This document shows, one piece after another, positions 10,001 through 18,395 of a stretch of DNA of 64,000 nucleotides. The notes beneath the pieces were generated by a model that was not told the DNA's origin, did not search any database, and saw only the letters and a list, made by a program, of their open reading frames with translations. The DNA comes from Methylococcaceae bacterium. Its GTDB lineage: Bacteria > Pseudomonadota > Gammaproteobacteria > Methylococcales > Methylomonadaceae. Position 1 is the first letter of the stretch. Each line of letters begins with the position of its first letter. The position numbers and the translations under genes were made by a program. The DNA lies in contig JAKIUK010000005.1 of assembly GCA_021647585.1 (NCBI GenBank), positions 1 through 64,000 of the forward strand, written 5' to 3'.

Positions 10001-10727
10001 CTTGGGCTTGCATTTTTGGGATTTTCAGGGCAGCAAAACTCCAACGTTTGACTATGTCTAATAGTGAGTCTAAAAAATCGGTTGGGTTCTGTATCTCCAA
10101 TTGTTGAACTAATAGAGACGTCGTGTGAGAGTTTTCGCTTAATTGATTTTTAATCAATAGCGCTTTAGAGTGGAGTTCATCTGTATTGTGTTGACTGTCA
10201 GAATTTTCGTTAAACGTTTGCCATAATTCGCTGGCCAATTCACTGATAGCCATTTCCGGATCATTTAGCCATAAGTCTGATCGTCCTGTACCTGCCAGAA
10301 TAGCCTCCAATTGTTGTTGTAAAGTCTGTATATTCCAACTTGCGATGTTTTCCTGCTTAAATTGTTTAGTCAGTTTACTGACTATTTCCTTGCGATATAC
10401 AAATACATGATCAAATTCATGCTGAATTCTGTCGATCTGTTTTATTCTGCTTTCATTAATGTTAAATAATTTTGCTATAAATGATCCTACCAGCGGCGCC
10501 ATTCTGACCAGCAGGTCAGAAATATCTACAGCGCTCATTGCTTTACCTTGACAGCTCTGATACTTGCTGAAGTCTGTGAATAGTGCTGAATCATGAATTT
10601 TTACTGAATGTTCAAATTCCTTGAGTAGTTCAGATAATTTTTCCGGTTTATGGAGGTCAGCATAAACATATCCAGATATGCCCAGTTTCAGGGCATCAGG
10701 TTTTTCAGCTCGATGGTTCATAGTCAC
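7014..10727 (-). CDS. Fused NfnB/GltD-like and NfnA/PyrK-like flavin-Fe/S pyridine-nucleotide oxidoreductase
   Basis: A 1237-residue cytoplasmic protein. Residues 1-290 match no family that I recognise. Residues 300-395 carry two cysteine clusters (C306, C309, C317, C341; then C373, C381, C384, C388) like the 4Fe-4S domain of GltD/NfnB. An FAD-binding GMGPSG lies near 447 and an NAD(P)-binding GVIGGG near 618. From about 930 the sequence becomes ferredoxin-reductase-like (CPGQFYRV, then LLLGGGLGN), ending with a PyrK/NfnA-type 2Fe-2S set (CMMKGVCAQCLC plus a later Cys). The order equals NfnB followed by NfnA in one chain. Electron transfer between NADH, NADPH and a low-potential carrier is therefore likely but inferred; bifurcation is unproven. 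It is a single gene with no obvious partner. Confidence 0.8.
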   Translation of the reverse strand: MTMNHRAEKPDALKLGISGYVYADLHKPEKLSELLKEFEHSVKIHDSALFTDFSKYQSCQGKAMSAVDISDLLVRMAPLVGSFIAKLFNINESRIKQIDRIQHEFDHVFVYRKEIVSKLTKQFKQENIASWNIQTLQQQLEAILAGTGRSDLWLNDPEMAISELASELWQTFNENSDSQHNTDELHSKALLIKNQLSENSHTTSLLVQQLEIQNPTDFLDSLLDIVKRWSFAALKIPKMQAQVAHWVSFKIPAKTNFNNLVEHETHTENQYSVWSVAKNHHRRRDGFALTDKRFNQRQVLYEVDHCIYCHERDTDSCSKGMKNKKDGSFKTNPLGVTITGCPLEEKISEMHVLKRHGDNIGALAIVMIDNPMCPGTGHRICNDCMKGCIYQKTEPVDIPQIETNVLTDVLFMSWGFEIYSLLSRWNPLNIKRPHMLPYNGKNVLVAGMGPSGYTLSHYLLNEGFGVVGIDGLKIEPLPKALTGDSETAPLPIRDFNTLYDDLDKRVMLGFGGVAEYGITVRWDKNFLKVIYLNLLRHQAFRCYGGVRFGGTITINEAWDLGFDHIAIASGAGKPTVIDMKNNLIRGIRKASDFLMALQLSGAAKESSLANLQVRLPAGVIGGGLTAIDTATELLAYYPGQVSKILHRYENLLTIYGEDSVRHRYDEEELQILDEFLTHGRIIQSERERAKAAKEIPNFLPFLLEWGGVTLFYRKGIKDAPAYRQNHEEIHLALAEGILLAEGMSPVAAITDQYQHLQAVKFDQLLEQDGKWQKQTDLQINLRSLFIAAGTSPNTIYESEHPDSFEMDGKFYQRFEPDWIQNESPELVAKDDTRIPKIGNPAPLTSYQRNGKFISFYGDNHPVYAGNVVKAMASAKDGYPYIVKLFEHDIAALDSAKQKQRNRKLHSFQQQLDKDLNAQIVAINRLTPTIIEVIVQAPLAARKFCPGQFYRVQNYETLAPIKKGTVLASEGVALTGAWVNKEKGLISLIALEMGSSTRLCATWKAGDPIVVMGVTGAPTDIPSGQTVLLLGGGLGNAVLFSIGKAMRAAGNQVIYFAGYRNSEDLFKVEDIEAASDVIVWAVDKRPGNEAIPISRPQDKSIVGNILEAMLAYARGELGATPIHLDDVDHMVVIGSDRMMAAIKQARHGVLEPYLKKHHEAIGSINSPMQCMMKGVCAQCLCKHIDPDSGEEYFVYSCYNQDQQLDRVDFENLHARLRQNSVQEKLSTLWLQYLLEDTA

Positions 10728-10949
10728 TCCTGTGAGAGCAGGGATTGTCGAAAGACTCCTTGCTGAACAGATAGTTCAGGATAGTAGGGAGCTATTTACT
10801 GCGTGTTAATTGTTTATACCTGGATTTATTGGCATTTACAAGTAGGGATGATTGGATGAAACGATATTTACAAAAAGGGGTCATATTTTAATTCGTAAGG
10901 TTAAAAGTATTCCATGCGAAAAGTACGTTTCGTAGCTAATGATGTTCAG

Positions 10950-11115
10950 CTAGGAGGCTTTCCGAGAATAGAAACCGTAGCGAGGGAAAGGCATTTTGAG
11001 TCAGGTTCTCCGTTCATTTGAGGCGAATAATGGGTTATTTAACGAAAATGAACGGAGAATCTGGCCAAAATAGCTTTTCCGCAGTAGGTTTTTCTATTCT
11101 CGGACAGCCTCCTAG
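10950..11115. repeat. Inverted-repeat element family 2, copy A, with CTAG flanks
   Basis: A 158-base element (10954-11111) that is one long imperfect palindrome. Ends are GAGGCTTTCCGAGAATAG at left and CTATTCTCGGACAGCCTC at right, and an internal stem near the centre surrounds a 25-base loop. It is flanked on both sides by CTAG. The second copy is at 32425-32583. The rest of the 10728-11177 gap holds nothing else that I recognise. Confidence 0.85.
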
Positions 11116-11177
11116 ACTAGCTGATATATGAATTATCATATTTCAGAATTTTATAGTAACTAAAAGAGGAATCAATT

Positions 11178-11384
11178 ATGTCTGATCATGTATACAAAAA
11201 AATAGAACTTACTGGCTCTTCTAGCATTGGAATGCAAGATGCCATTGAAACTGCTGTTGCCAAGGCTTCAAAAACTATCAATAACATGCGCTGGTTTGAA
11301 GTTATAGAAACTCGTGGTCATATTAATGACGGTAAAATTGAACACTGGCAAGTGACTATAAAAGTTGGATTTACACTTGAATAA
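11178..11384 (+). CDS. Dodecin-family flavin-binding protein
   Basis: A 68-residue protein of typical dodecin length. It begins MSDHVYKKIELTGSS and shows NMRWFEV near residue 37, with the conserved Trp that stacks on flavin, followed by ETRGHI and a final KVGFTLE strand. Dodecins form hollow dodecamers that bind riboflavin or FMN and act as flavin buffers in the cytoplasm. AGAGGA lies upstream of the ATG. It is monocistronic. About 200 empty bases separate it from ornithine cyclodeaminase. Confidence 0.92.
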   Translation: MSDHVYKKIELTGSSSIGMQDAIETAVAKASKTINNMRWFEVIETRGHINDGKIEHWQVTIKVGFTLE

Positions 11385-11601
11385 TGTTTCATGGCTATGA
11401 ACATACCACAGATTGCTTCCACTCTGTTCCTCAAGACACGGCGTAAATACATCCCAGTAGCCTTGGAGACAGCATTTCTGCTGTCAACAGTCTTGAAAAA
11501 CAGAGTGAAAACAACCCACAACCTGCAACTTGGTAATTGTCATATAATGTTTTATAGGCTTTTTTGTTTTCAATGTAAATCATCTTCAAACAAAATGAGT
11601 C

Positions 11602-12609
11602 ATGAAAATTTTAACGGTTGAGGATATACGAAGTTTAATCAATAGGGTAGGCTTGACATGTTTTTTTCAACATGTCATGGATGCAATGAAATTAGACTTT
11701 TCCCACTGGAGTGAATTCAATTTATCATCACGACACGCGATTCATTATTCCCACGGTGTTATTGAATTAATGCCGTGTTCTGATAAGTCGCTATATAGTT
11801 TTAAGTATGTTAATGGTCATCCTGGAAACCCGGCTAAAGGTCAATTAAGCGTGGTAGCCTTAGGTTTATTAAGTGAAGTGAGTAGTGGTTATCCTTTAAT
11901 GATAAGTGAGATGACTTTATTAACAGCACTTCGAACGGCAGTAGTGGGTGTTTTAGCGGCAAAATACTTAGCGCGGCGTGATGCCAGAAAACTAGCTATC
12001 ATTGGTACGGGGGCCCAAGCTGAATTTCAGATAATGTGTTTTGCAAGTTTTTTCCCGCTGGAGGAGATACGCTTTTATGATTGCGATAACTTGGCTATGA
12101 GAAAGTTTGAAAAAAACTTGACGGCAGAAAGTTTTAAACTCATTGCCTGTCAAAATATCAATGAAGCTGTGAGTTCTGCTGATATTATTGTGACAGCAAC
12201 GGCGGCTAAGAAAAAACAGTGTTTATTTGATTTAGAAGATGTTGCTCCAGGAACACATATTCATGCAATGGGAGGTGATTGCCCTGGTAAAACAGAATTC
12301 GATGTCAATTTGTTAGAACAGTCCAAAATAGTTGTCGAATACGTCCCACAGAGTCTGATAGAAGGAGAGAGTCAGCAATGCCCCAGCGATAGTATTTATG
12401 CGGAATTATGGGAATTAGTGAGTAAAAAGAAACCTGGAAGGCTAAACGCGCAAGAAATTACAGTTTTTGATTCGGTGGGTTTTGCATTAGAAGACTTTTC
12501 AATTCTGCGTGTTGTTTATGCACTGGCAGAAGATTATCAATTAGGGGCCGATTTAGCTTTAATTCCTGTGCTGGATGATCCCAAAAATTTATATGGTTTA
12601 ATAAGATGA
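11602..12609 (+). CDS. Ornithine cyclodeaminase / mu-crystallin family protein
   Basis: A 335-residue cytoplasmic enzyme of the usual family length. The NAD-binding fold is visible at IIGTGAQAEFQ (about residues 133-143), and the N-terminal substrate region has MISEMTLLTALRTA. Members convert ornithine to proline with loss of ammonia, or act as alanine dehydrogenase or ketimine reductase. The arginase gene on the opposite strand ends 148 bases away and supports an ornithine substrate, because together they would convert arginine to proline plus urea and ammonia. No strong ribosome site is visible before the ATG. An element of family 3 lies directly downstream. Confidence 0.8.
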   Translation: MKILTVEDIRSLINRVGLTCFFQHVMDAMKLDFSHWSEFNLSSRHAIHYSHGVIELMPCSDKSLYSFKYVNGHPGNPAKGQLSVVALGLLSEVSSGYPLMISEMTLLTALRTAVVGVLAAKYLARRDARKLAIIGTGAQAEFQIMCFASFFPLEEIRFYDCDNLAMRKFEKNLTAESFKLIACQNINEAVSSADIIVTATAAKKKQCLFDLEDVAPGTHIHAMGGDCPGKTEFDVNLLEQSKIVVEYVPQSLIEGESQQCPSDSIYAELWELVSKKKPGRLNAQEITVFDSVGFALEDFSILRVVYALAEDYQLGADLALIPVLDDPKNLYGLIR

Positions 12610-12616
12610 AGGCTTA

Positions 12617-12759
12617 ATTTTACTTTGTCACATTTGAATGGAAACTATACAAAAGTATCTCCATGGAAGCGTTGTACACACCATTTCGGCAATAGGAGGA
12701 GAAAATAATTTTGGTGCGTGCAAACGCACCCTACATTTATAATCAGACAATGTGGAATT
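12617..12759. repeat. Inverted-repeat element family 3, copy B
   Basis: The layout is the same as the copy at 1250-1393, with TTTACTTTGTCACATTTGAA at left and CAGACAATGTGGAATTAAGC at right. It occupies nearly the whole gap between the convergent ornithine cyclodeaminase and arginase genes, and its right edge touches the arginase stop codon. It could serve as a two-sided terminator. Confidence 0.8.
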
Positions 12760-13609
12760 AAGCAGGATAAAATGCATCGACAAGAGATTTAATTAAATAC
12801 AATGTTTTATTATTAACATCAGTTTCAGGATTAAACTCACTAATTTCCAAAGCGCATATTTTTTGCTTGTTTCGAACTGCTGATATGGCTTGAATTAACT
12901 CTTTAGCTCTTATTCCTCCATCAACTGGCGTTTCTACACCGGGTGCATCTTCGGGGGCGACGACATCCAGGTCTATGCTGATTCCAATAAGCTCACAACT
13001 GTGACTCAGCTGACTCACAGTTGAAGATAACAATTGAGTTAAATTGCTAATTTGGTCTGCAAAGGTAATGTTTACATGCTGTTGCTTAAGTAACTGGTAT
13101 TCTTTTTCTTCATAACTTCGTATACCGATCAATTTTAGGTTTTCTGCATCAACAGTATGGTTTGTAGGATAGAATTTGGCTAGTTTTTTATCAGCACAGC
13201 CCAATAATGCAGCAATAGGCATGCCATGAATATTACCTGATGGCGAGGTGGAAAAAGTATGGGCATCTAAATGCGCATCCAGCCAGATTAGTCCCAGTTT
13301 TTTGGACTTATCCAATGTATTTAATATTCCACTCCAGGTGCCTAATGCACAGGAATGATCTCCACCCACAACTAAAAAAGGCGGGCCTTGTTTTAAACAC
13401 TGCGCACTATGTTGACTAATGGTTTGGTTAAGTCTAATCAGTTGGTCGTCATTTGATCCTTTATTGTCAGGATGTAACATATGCCACTGTATCTCAAATA
13501 GTCCGTTTTTTGAGCGTGTATATTCATTACGCAACATTTCAGCAGCATATCCACAATGCCGTTCTGGGCCACCTAGACAGGATGAAATTCCTATACTTTG
13601 TATTATCAT
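12758..13609 (-). CDS. rocF: Arginase
   Basis: A 283-residue ureohydrolase. All manganese-binding motifs are visible: GGDHS near residues 83-87, DAHLDAHT near 111-118, and SIDLDVVAPEDAPGVETP near 212-229. The last is the arginase form rather than the agmatinase form. It hydrolyses L-arginine to ornithine and urea. It faces ornithine cyclodeaminase tail to tail and follows citrate synthase on the same strand at 42 bases. No urease gene is in the window. The ribosome site is weak. Agmatinase remains a less likely alternative. Confidence 0.85.
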   Translation of the reverse strand: MIIQSIGISSCLGGPERHCGYAAEMLRNEYTRSKNGLFEIQWHMLHPDNKGSNDDQLIRLNQTISQHSAQCLKQGPPFLVVGGDHSCALGTWSGILNTLDKSKKLGLIWLDAHLDAHTFSTSPSGNIHGMPIAALLGCADKKLAKFYPTNHTVDAENLKLIGIRSYEEKEYQLLKQQHVNITFADQISNLTQLLSSTVSQLSHSCELIGISIDLDVVAPEDAPGVETPVDGGIRAKELIQAISAVRNKQKICALEISEFNPETDVNNKTLYLIKSLVDAFYPA

Positions 13610-13651
13610 TTTTTCGTTATTGTAATTATGCAGTTAACGAATAGGCAGAAG

Positions 13652-14959
13652 TTATTTTACGATTCTATCGGTAATTTTTGTCACATCTCGATGGGTTTCA
13701 CCTGTGTAGAGTTGACGGGGGCGACCTATTTTTTGTGCAGGATCTGAAATCATTTCATCCCAATGTGAAATCCAGCCGATGCTGCGACCCATTGCAAACA
13801 TTGCTGTGAACATGTTGCTAGGTATTCCCAATGCCTTGAGTACGATGCCGGAATAAAAATCAACATTCGGATATAGTTTCTTGTTAATAAAATAGTCGTC
13901 TTCCAGCGCAATACCCTCCAGTTTCAGGGCCAGCTTAAATAATGGGTCATCGTGTAAGCCTAATTCATCAAGTACTTCATGACAGGTGGCACGCATGAGT
14001 TTAGCCCGTGGATCATGGTTTTTATAAACGCGGTGACCGAAACCCATTAACCGGAATGGATCATTTTTATCTTTGGCTCTTTTAATGTAATGGTTGATAT
14101 TTGATACATCACCTATTTCCATCAGCATATTAAGAACAGCTTCATTGGCACCGCCATGTGCGGGACCCCATAAACAGGCAATACCTGAAGTAATACAGGC
14201 ATAAGGATTGGCTCCGCTGGATCCGGCCAAACGCACGGTCGAAGTCGAGGCATTTTGTTCATGATCGGCGTGAAGAATCAAAATTCTGTCCAATGCTCTG
14301 ACCATCACAGGATTGGGAATAAATGTTTCACATGGATTACCCAGCATCATGCACATAAAGTTTTCCACATAACTCAAATTATTTTTTGGAAACATAAAGG
14401 GCAGACCTATACTGTATTTGTAGCTCATTGCCACAATTGTCGGTATTTTGGCAATGATTCTTATTGCGCACAGATCTCTGTCATCCTTTGAATGTATGTC
14501 TAGTGCATCGTGATAAAATGCCGACAGTGCACCAACCACCGCCAGCATGATAGCCATTGGATGCGCATCTCGGCGGAAGCCGCTGAAGAAATTGGTGAGT
14601 TGGTCATGCAGTAAAGTGTGATGGGTTACTTGATTAATTAGCTGATCTAGCTGATCCTGGGTAGGTAAATTTCCTTGCATCAGCAAATAACAAACTTCAA
14701 GAAAGCTACAGTGTTCTGCCAGTTGTTCGATTGGGTAACCACGGTAAAGTAAAATCCCTGCCTCACCATCTATATAGGTGATTTTAGAACGGCAACTAGC
14801 GGTCGAGGTGAAGCCTGGGTCTAAAGCAAACAGACCTGTTTGTTTATACAAGGCTTGAATATCAATGACATTGGGGCCTACTGATCCAGATATAAATGGT
14901 AATTTACAGATTAATGAGGCATTTTCATCGTTCAGTGTGTAATTTCGTTCAGTGTTCAT
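13652..14959 (-). CDS. gltA: Citrate synthase (type II)
   Basis: A 435-residue protein, the usual size of the NADH-sensitive hexameric citrate synthases of Gram-negative bacteria. Catalytic motifs are present: LHADHEQNAS, the signature GFGHRVYKNHDPR, and DFYSG. It condenses acetyl-CoA with oxaloacetate. The frame is open to 15037, but ATG 14959 has GGAG eight bases before it and gives the normal N-terminus MNTERNYTL, so I use that start. Aconitase lies directly upstream on the same strand, with a 154-base gap, so the two first TCA steps are adjacent. Arginase follows. Confidence 0.95.
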   Translation of the reverse strand: MNTERNYTLNDENASLICKLPFISGSVGPNVIDIQALYKQTGLFALDPGFTSTASCRSKITYIDGEAGILLYRGYPIEQLAEHCSFLEVCYLLMQGNLPTQDQLDQLINQVTHHTLLHDQLTNFFSGFRRDAHPMAIMLAVVGALSAFYHDALDIHSKDDRDLCAIRIIAKIPTIVAMSYKYSIGLPFMFPKNNLSYVENFMCMMLGNPCETFIPNPVMVRALDRILILHADHEQNASTSTVRLAGSSGANPYACITSGIACLWGPAHGGANEAVLNMLMEIGDVSNINHYIKRAKDKNDPFRLMGFGHRVYKNHDPRAKLMRATCHEVLDELGLHDDPLFKLALKLEGIALEDDYFINKKLYPNVDFYSGIVLKALGIPSNMFTAMFAMGRSIGWISHWDEMISDPAQKIGRPRQLYTGETHRDVTKITDRIVK

Positions 14960-15113
14960 GATGTTTTCTCCGGAATGAAATAAATTCTCAGCTAATGCGT
15001 TTTGATTTACTAATTTAATGTCAGAGAAAGGTGTCAACTATCCGCCCAATCAACGACACATAGAATATTTAATAGGCTTATCGATACTTTTAAAAACTTT
15101 AATGCGATTGCAA

Positions 15114-17801
15114 TCATGGCAGCATTTTTTTTAATACGGTGCGCAAAATACCACCATCACGATAATATTGAACCTCTACCGGAGTGTCGATACGGCTTAG
15201 GGTTTTGAAATGGGTGGTCGTGCCATCGTTTGCGGTGGCACAGACTAGGATTTGCTGTTGTGGTTCGGTTGGGTCGTTAATCTCTATGGTGTATGTTTCC
15301 TTGCCATTTAGCCTCAAACTTTCTACCGATTCCCCGGCTACAAATTGTAACGGCAGAATCCCCATGCCGATCAAATTGCTACGGTGGATTCTTTCATAAC
15401 TTTCAGCAATGACGGTTTTTACGCCTTGCATACACGGGCCTTTGGCTGCCCAGTCCCTTGATGAGCCAGAGCCATATTCCTTGCCGGCTAAAATGCAAAG
15501 TGGTATTCCGGCTTCTTTATAGCGCATTGCCGCATCGAAGAAACTCATCTTTTTACCACTGGGGTGATAAATAGTTATATTGCCTTCAATGTCTGGAATC
15601 AACAGATTACGAATTCGAATATTGGCAAAAGTACCTCTGCACATTACTTGATCATTGCCCCTGCGTGAACCATAACTGTTCCAGTCTTTTCGGTTTATCC
15701 CCTGTTTCAACAGGTAGGCTGCAGCTGGTGAATCAGGATCAATTTGCCCAGCGGGTGAGATATGATCAGTAGTGACCGAATCCCCGAAGACTGCCAGCAC
15801 CCGCATTCCGGTAATAGGGGTTAACTGTTGTGGTTGGTTGACTAACCCGGCAAAAAAAGGCGGTTTTCGGATGTAGGTTGATTGCTTGTTCCATGGATAA
15901 CGTTCAGTACTGCTAATTTTCAACTGTCGCCATGCCTGAGTACCAGTAAAAACATCAGCATATCGTTCCCGGAATATATCTGGGGTGACGAACTGCCTAA
16001 TGGTATCCGAAATTTCCTGATCGCTGGGCCAGATGTCTTTTAAATATACCGGTTTATTGTCAGTACTGTTACCGATAGGATCATGGCTGATATCCACCGC
16101 TGTAGACCCTGCTAGGGCGTAGGCCACCACCAGAGGCGGTGAAGCTAAGTAATTAGTCTTGGTTAAGGGATGTACCCGGCCTTCGAAGTTTCTGTTGCCG
16201 GATAGCACCGCAGAAACCACCAGATCGTTTTCCAATATGGCTTTTTCCACGTCGACATCCAGCGGACCGGAGTTACCGATACATGTGGTGCAACCATAAC
16301 CCACTAGATAAAATCCCAGTTGTTCCAGATAGCTGAGCAACCCCGACTTTTTTAAATACTCAGTCACTACCAAAGAGCCGGGTGCTAACGACGTTTTGAC
16401 ATAGCTTTTGACTTTCAAGCCTTTTTCCACGGCTTTTTTGGCTAGCAGACCAGCAGCCAGCATCACCGATGGATTACTGGTATTGGTACAAGATGTAATT
16501 GCAGCAATAACGACTGCACCGTGACCGATTAATTCAGTTGAGCCATTATTCGATACTACGCTGTGGCGATTCAGGTCGCTTTCGGCAAGGCCCATACCTT
16601 TGTTGCCAACAGGTGCAGTAAGTACCTGTCGGTAAGTCGGCCCAACTTGACTCAGAGGGATACGGTCTTGAGGCCGTTTGGGTCCAGCGATTGCAGGCTC
16701 AATACTGTCGAGTTCAACGGTCATTACTTGACTAAATTCAGGATCTACGGTCTGGTCATTGCGAAACAGGCCTTGTAATTTGGCATAACGTTCAGTCAGT
16801 TCGATTAGTTCGGCACTACGCCCAGTCAGGCGCATATAGTCGAGAGTCTGGTCGTCGATTGGAAAATAACTCACCGTCGCACCTTGTTCAGGTGCCATGT
16901 TGCTGATCGTGGCTCTATCGGGCACGCTCATGGAGCTCAGACCGGGGCCATAAAATTCGACAAATTTACCCACTACGCCAAACTCCCGGCAAAGTTCAAC
17001 AATACGTAATACCAAATCGGTGGCGGTGGCACCTGGAGACAGCCTACCAGTTAGTTTAATGCCGACTACATCCGGAACTAGCATGTAGATGGGCTGATTT
17101 AGCATTACTGCTTCCGCTTCAATGCCGCCTACCCCCCAGGCCAGCACACCCAAACCATTGATCATAGGTGTATGCGAATCAGTGCCAACGCAGCTGTCTG
17201 GATAACAAACATGAGTATCTTGGTTGTGGAACACTACTGGAGCCAGGTATTCAAGATTGACTTGATGAACAATACCGGTAGACGGGGGTACTACACGCAA
17301 GTTTTTAAAGGAGGCCTGTCCCCATTTAAGAAACTCATAACGTTCGGCATTTCTTTGAAACTCAATGGTTTCATTTAATGACAGGGCGTTGGCCTTACCG
17401 AAGTAATCCACTTGTACCGAATGATCAATCACCAAGTCACAAGGAATAAACGGGTTTATCTTTTTCGGGTCGCCGCCCATCTCGCTCATTGCATCACGCA
17501 TTGCCGCCAAATCGACTAAAGCCGGGACACCGGTAAAATCTTGCAATACAACGCGAGCTGGTTTGTAAGGGATTTCTTGCCTTTTGCCCTGTGGTTGCCA
17601 ATTGGCAAGGCTGATCACATCATCTTGACGAATTGTGTAGCCGTCACAGTTACGTAAAACGGACTCCAGCAAAATTTTTATCGAGAAGGGTAATCGTGCA
17701 ATGTTTGCCGTAACGTTGTGTTCTAAACCGGACAGGGAATAGTAGGACATCGAGTTTAAGCCCAAGGGTTGTAACACGTCAAACGAATCTTGATTAGTCA
17801 T
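15114..17801 (-). CDS. acnA: Aconitate hydratase A
   Basis: An 895-residue protein of the AcnA/IRP type. The three 4Fe-4S ligands appear as C438 in ITSCTN and C504 and C507 in GYGCTTCIGNSGP. The C-terminal swivel domain has GDSVTTDHISPAG and the YGSGSSRDWAAKG substrate motif. It isomerises citrate to isocitrate; homologues can also work on 2-methylcitrate. AGGAG precedes the ATG. It is immediately upstream of gltA on the same strand. The nearly 600-base upstream gap suggests that its own promoter is there. Confidence 0.96.
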   Translation of the reverse strand: MTNQDSFDVLQPLGLNSMSYYSLSGLEHNVTANIARLPFSIKILLESVLRNCDGYTIRQDDVISLANWQPQGKRQEIPYKPARVVLQDFTGVPALVDLAAMRDAMSEMGGDPKKINPFIPCDLVIDHSVQVDYFGKANALSLNETIEFQRNAERYEFLKWGQASFKNLRVVPPSTGIVHQVNLEYLAPVVFHNQDTHVCYPDSCVGTDSHTPMINGLGVLAWGVGGIEAEAVMLNQPIYMLVPDVVGIKLTGRLSPGATATDLVLRIVELCREFGVVGKFVEFYGPGLSSMSVPDRATISNMAPEQGATVSYFPIDDQTLDYMRLTGRSAELIELTERYAKLQGLFRNDQTVDPEFSQVMTVELDSIEPAIAGPKRPQDRIPLSQVGPTYRQVLTAPVGNKGMGLAESDLNRHSVVSNNGSTELIGHGAVVIAAITSCTNTSNPSVMLAAGLLAKKAVEKGLKVKSYVKTSLAPGSLVVTEYLKKSGLLSYLEQLGFYLVGYGCTTCIGNSGPLDVDVEKAILENDLVVSAVLSGNRNFEGRVHPLTKTNYLASPPLVVAYALAGSTAVDISHDPIGNSTDNKPVYLKDIWPSDQEISDTIRQFVTPDIFRERYADVFTGTQAWRQLKISSTERYPWNKQSTYIRKPPFFAGLVNQPQQLTPITGMRVLAVFGDSVTTDHISPAGQIDPDSPAAAYLLKQGINRKDWNSYGSRRGNDQVMCRGTFANIRIRNLLIPDIEGNITIYHPSGKKMSFFDAAMRYKEAGIPLCILAGKEYGSGSSRDWAAKGPCMQGVKTVIAESYERIHRSNLIGMGILPLQFVAGESVESLRLNGKETYTIEINDPTEPQQQILVCATANDGTTTHFKTLSRIDTPVEVQYYRDGGILRTVLKKMLP

Positions 17802-18395
17802 AATAAATCTCCTATGAGTTTTAAAAACTCAAGCATTACTAATCAGACTTAGTTATATGATGGATGTTCCATTACCGGTGGGCATGTACCTGACTCTGGT
17901 ATAAGTAGAAGGTAAAACTGTTCAGATAGTGATATGGGAGATTTGTTTTTACAGTGTACCTCGTGCTCAAACTGGTCAACCAATATTAGTGAATCAAACC
18001 ACTAATAATGATCTGTTCAATAGCATATTTTGTACGTTATTCCGATTAGATTTGATTACTCGTAATAAGTACCCATTGAGTAACATGCTTACATTCATCC
18101 ATCCATGAGCAGTCATGAAAATATAATTTTCTAACGTCTTAACCAAGGAAAAAATAATTTAAATTTTGACCCATATGGGTCATGTGTTTTCTGTGTAAAT
18201 AGAGTAGCCTTGTAACTGACAATTGAATTGTGGGATATCCAGACTTGTTTATATTGTGTGTTATTTTGTTCAGAGCATTAGGCTTTTAGCATTATTCATC
18301 ACTGAATTAGGGGCAGACTCGATTTATTGCATAGTTTTAAACTAGCGTTCTGAGACAATAAACGTGTATTTTTATAAATAAATAAGGAGAATAAG
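17802..18395. other. Long divergent intergenic region, acnA / amine oxidase
   Basis: Nearly 600 bases between two divergent genes, so both promoters should lie here. Apart from the perfect 16-base palindrome at 18167-18182, I see no gene, repeat or clear promoter consensus. The part nearest the oxidase is very AT-rich. Confidence 0.5.
18167..18182. promoter_or_regulatory. Perfect palindrome TGACCCATATGGGTCA, candidate operator
   Basis: A 16-base perfect dyad lies about 215 bases before the amine oxidase start and about 365 before acnA. Its symmetry and location in a divergent promoter region suggest a dimeric regulator site; the regulator is unknown. Confidence 0.4.

Noticed and set aside
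11391..11621. A 76-codon plus-strand frame between dodecin and ornithine cyclodeaminase
   Set aside because: It has no recognisable protein pattern and no ribosome site, and the complementary frame looks equally plausible, as in dispersed repeats.
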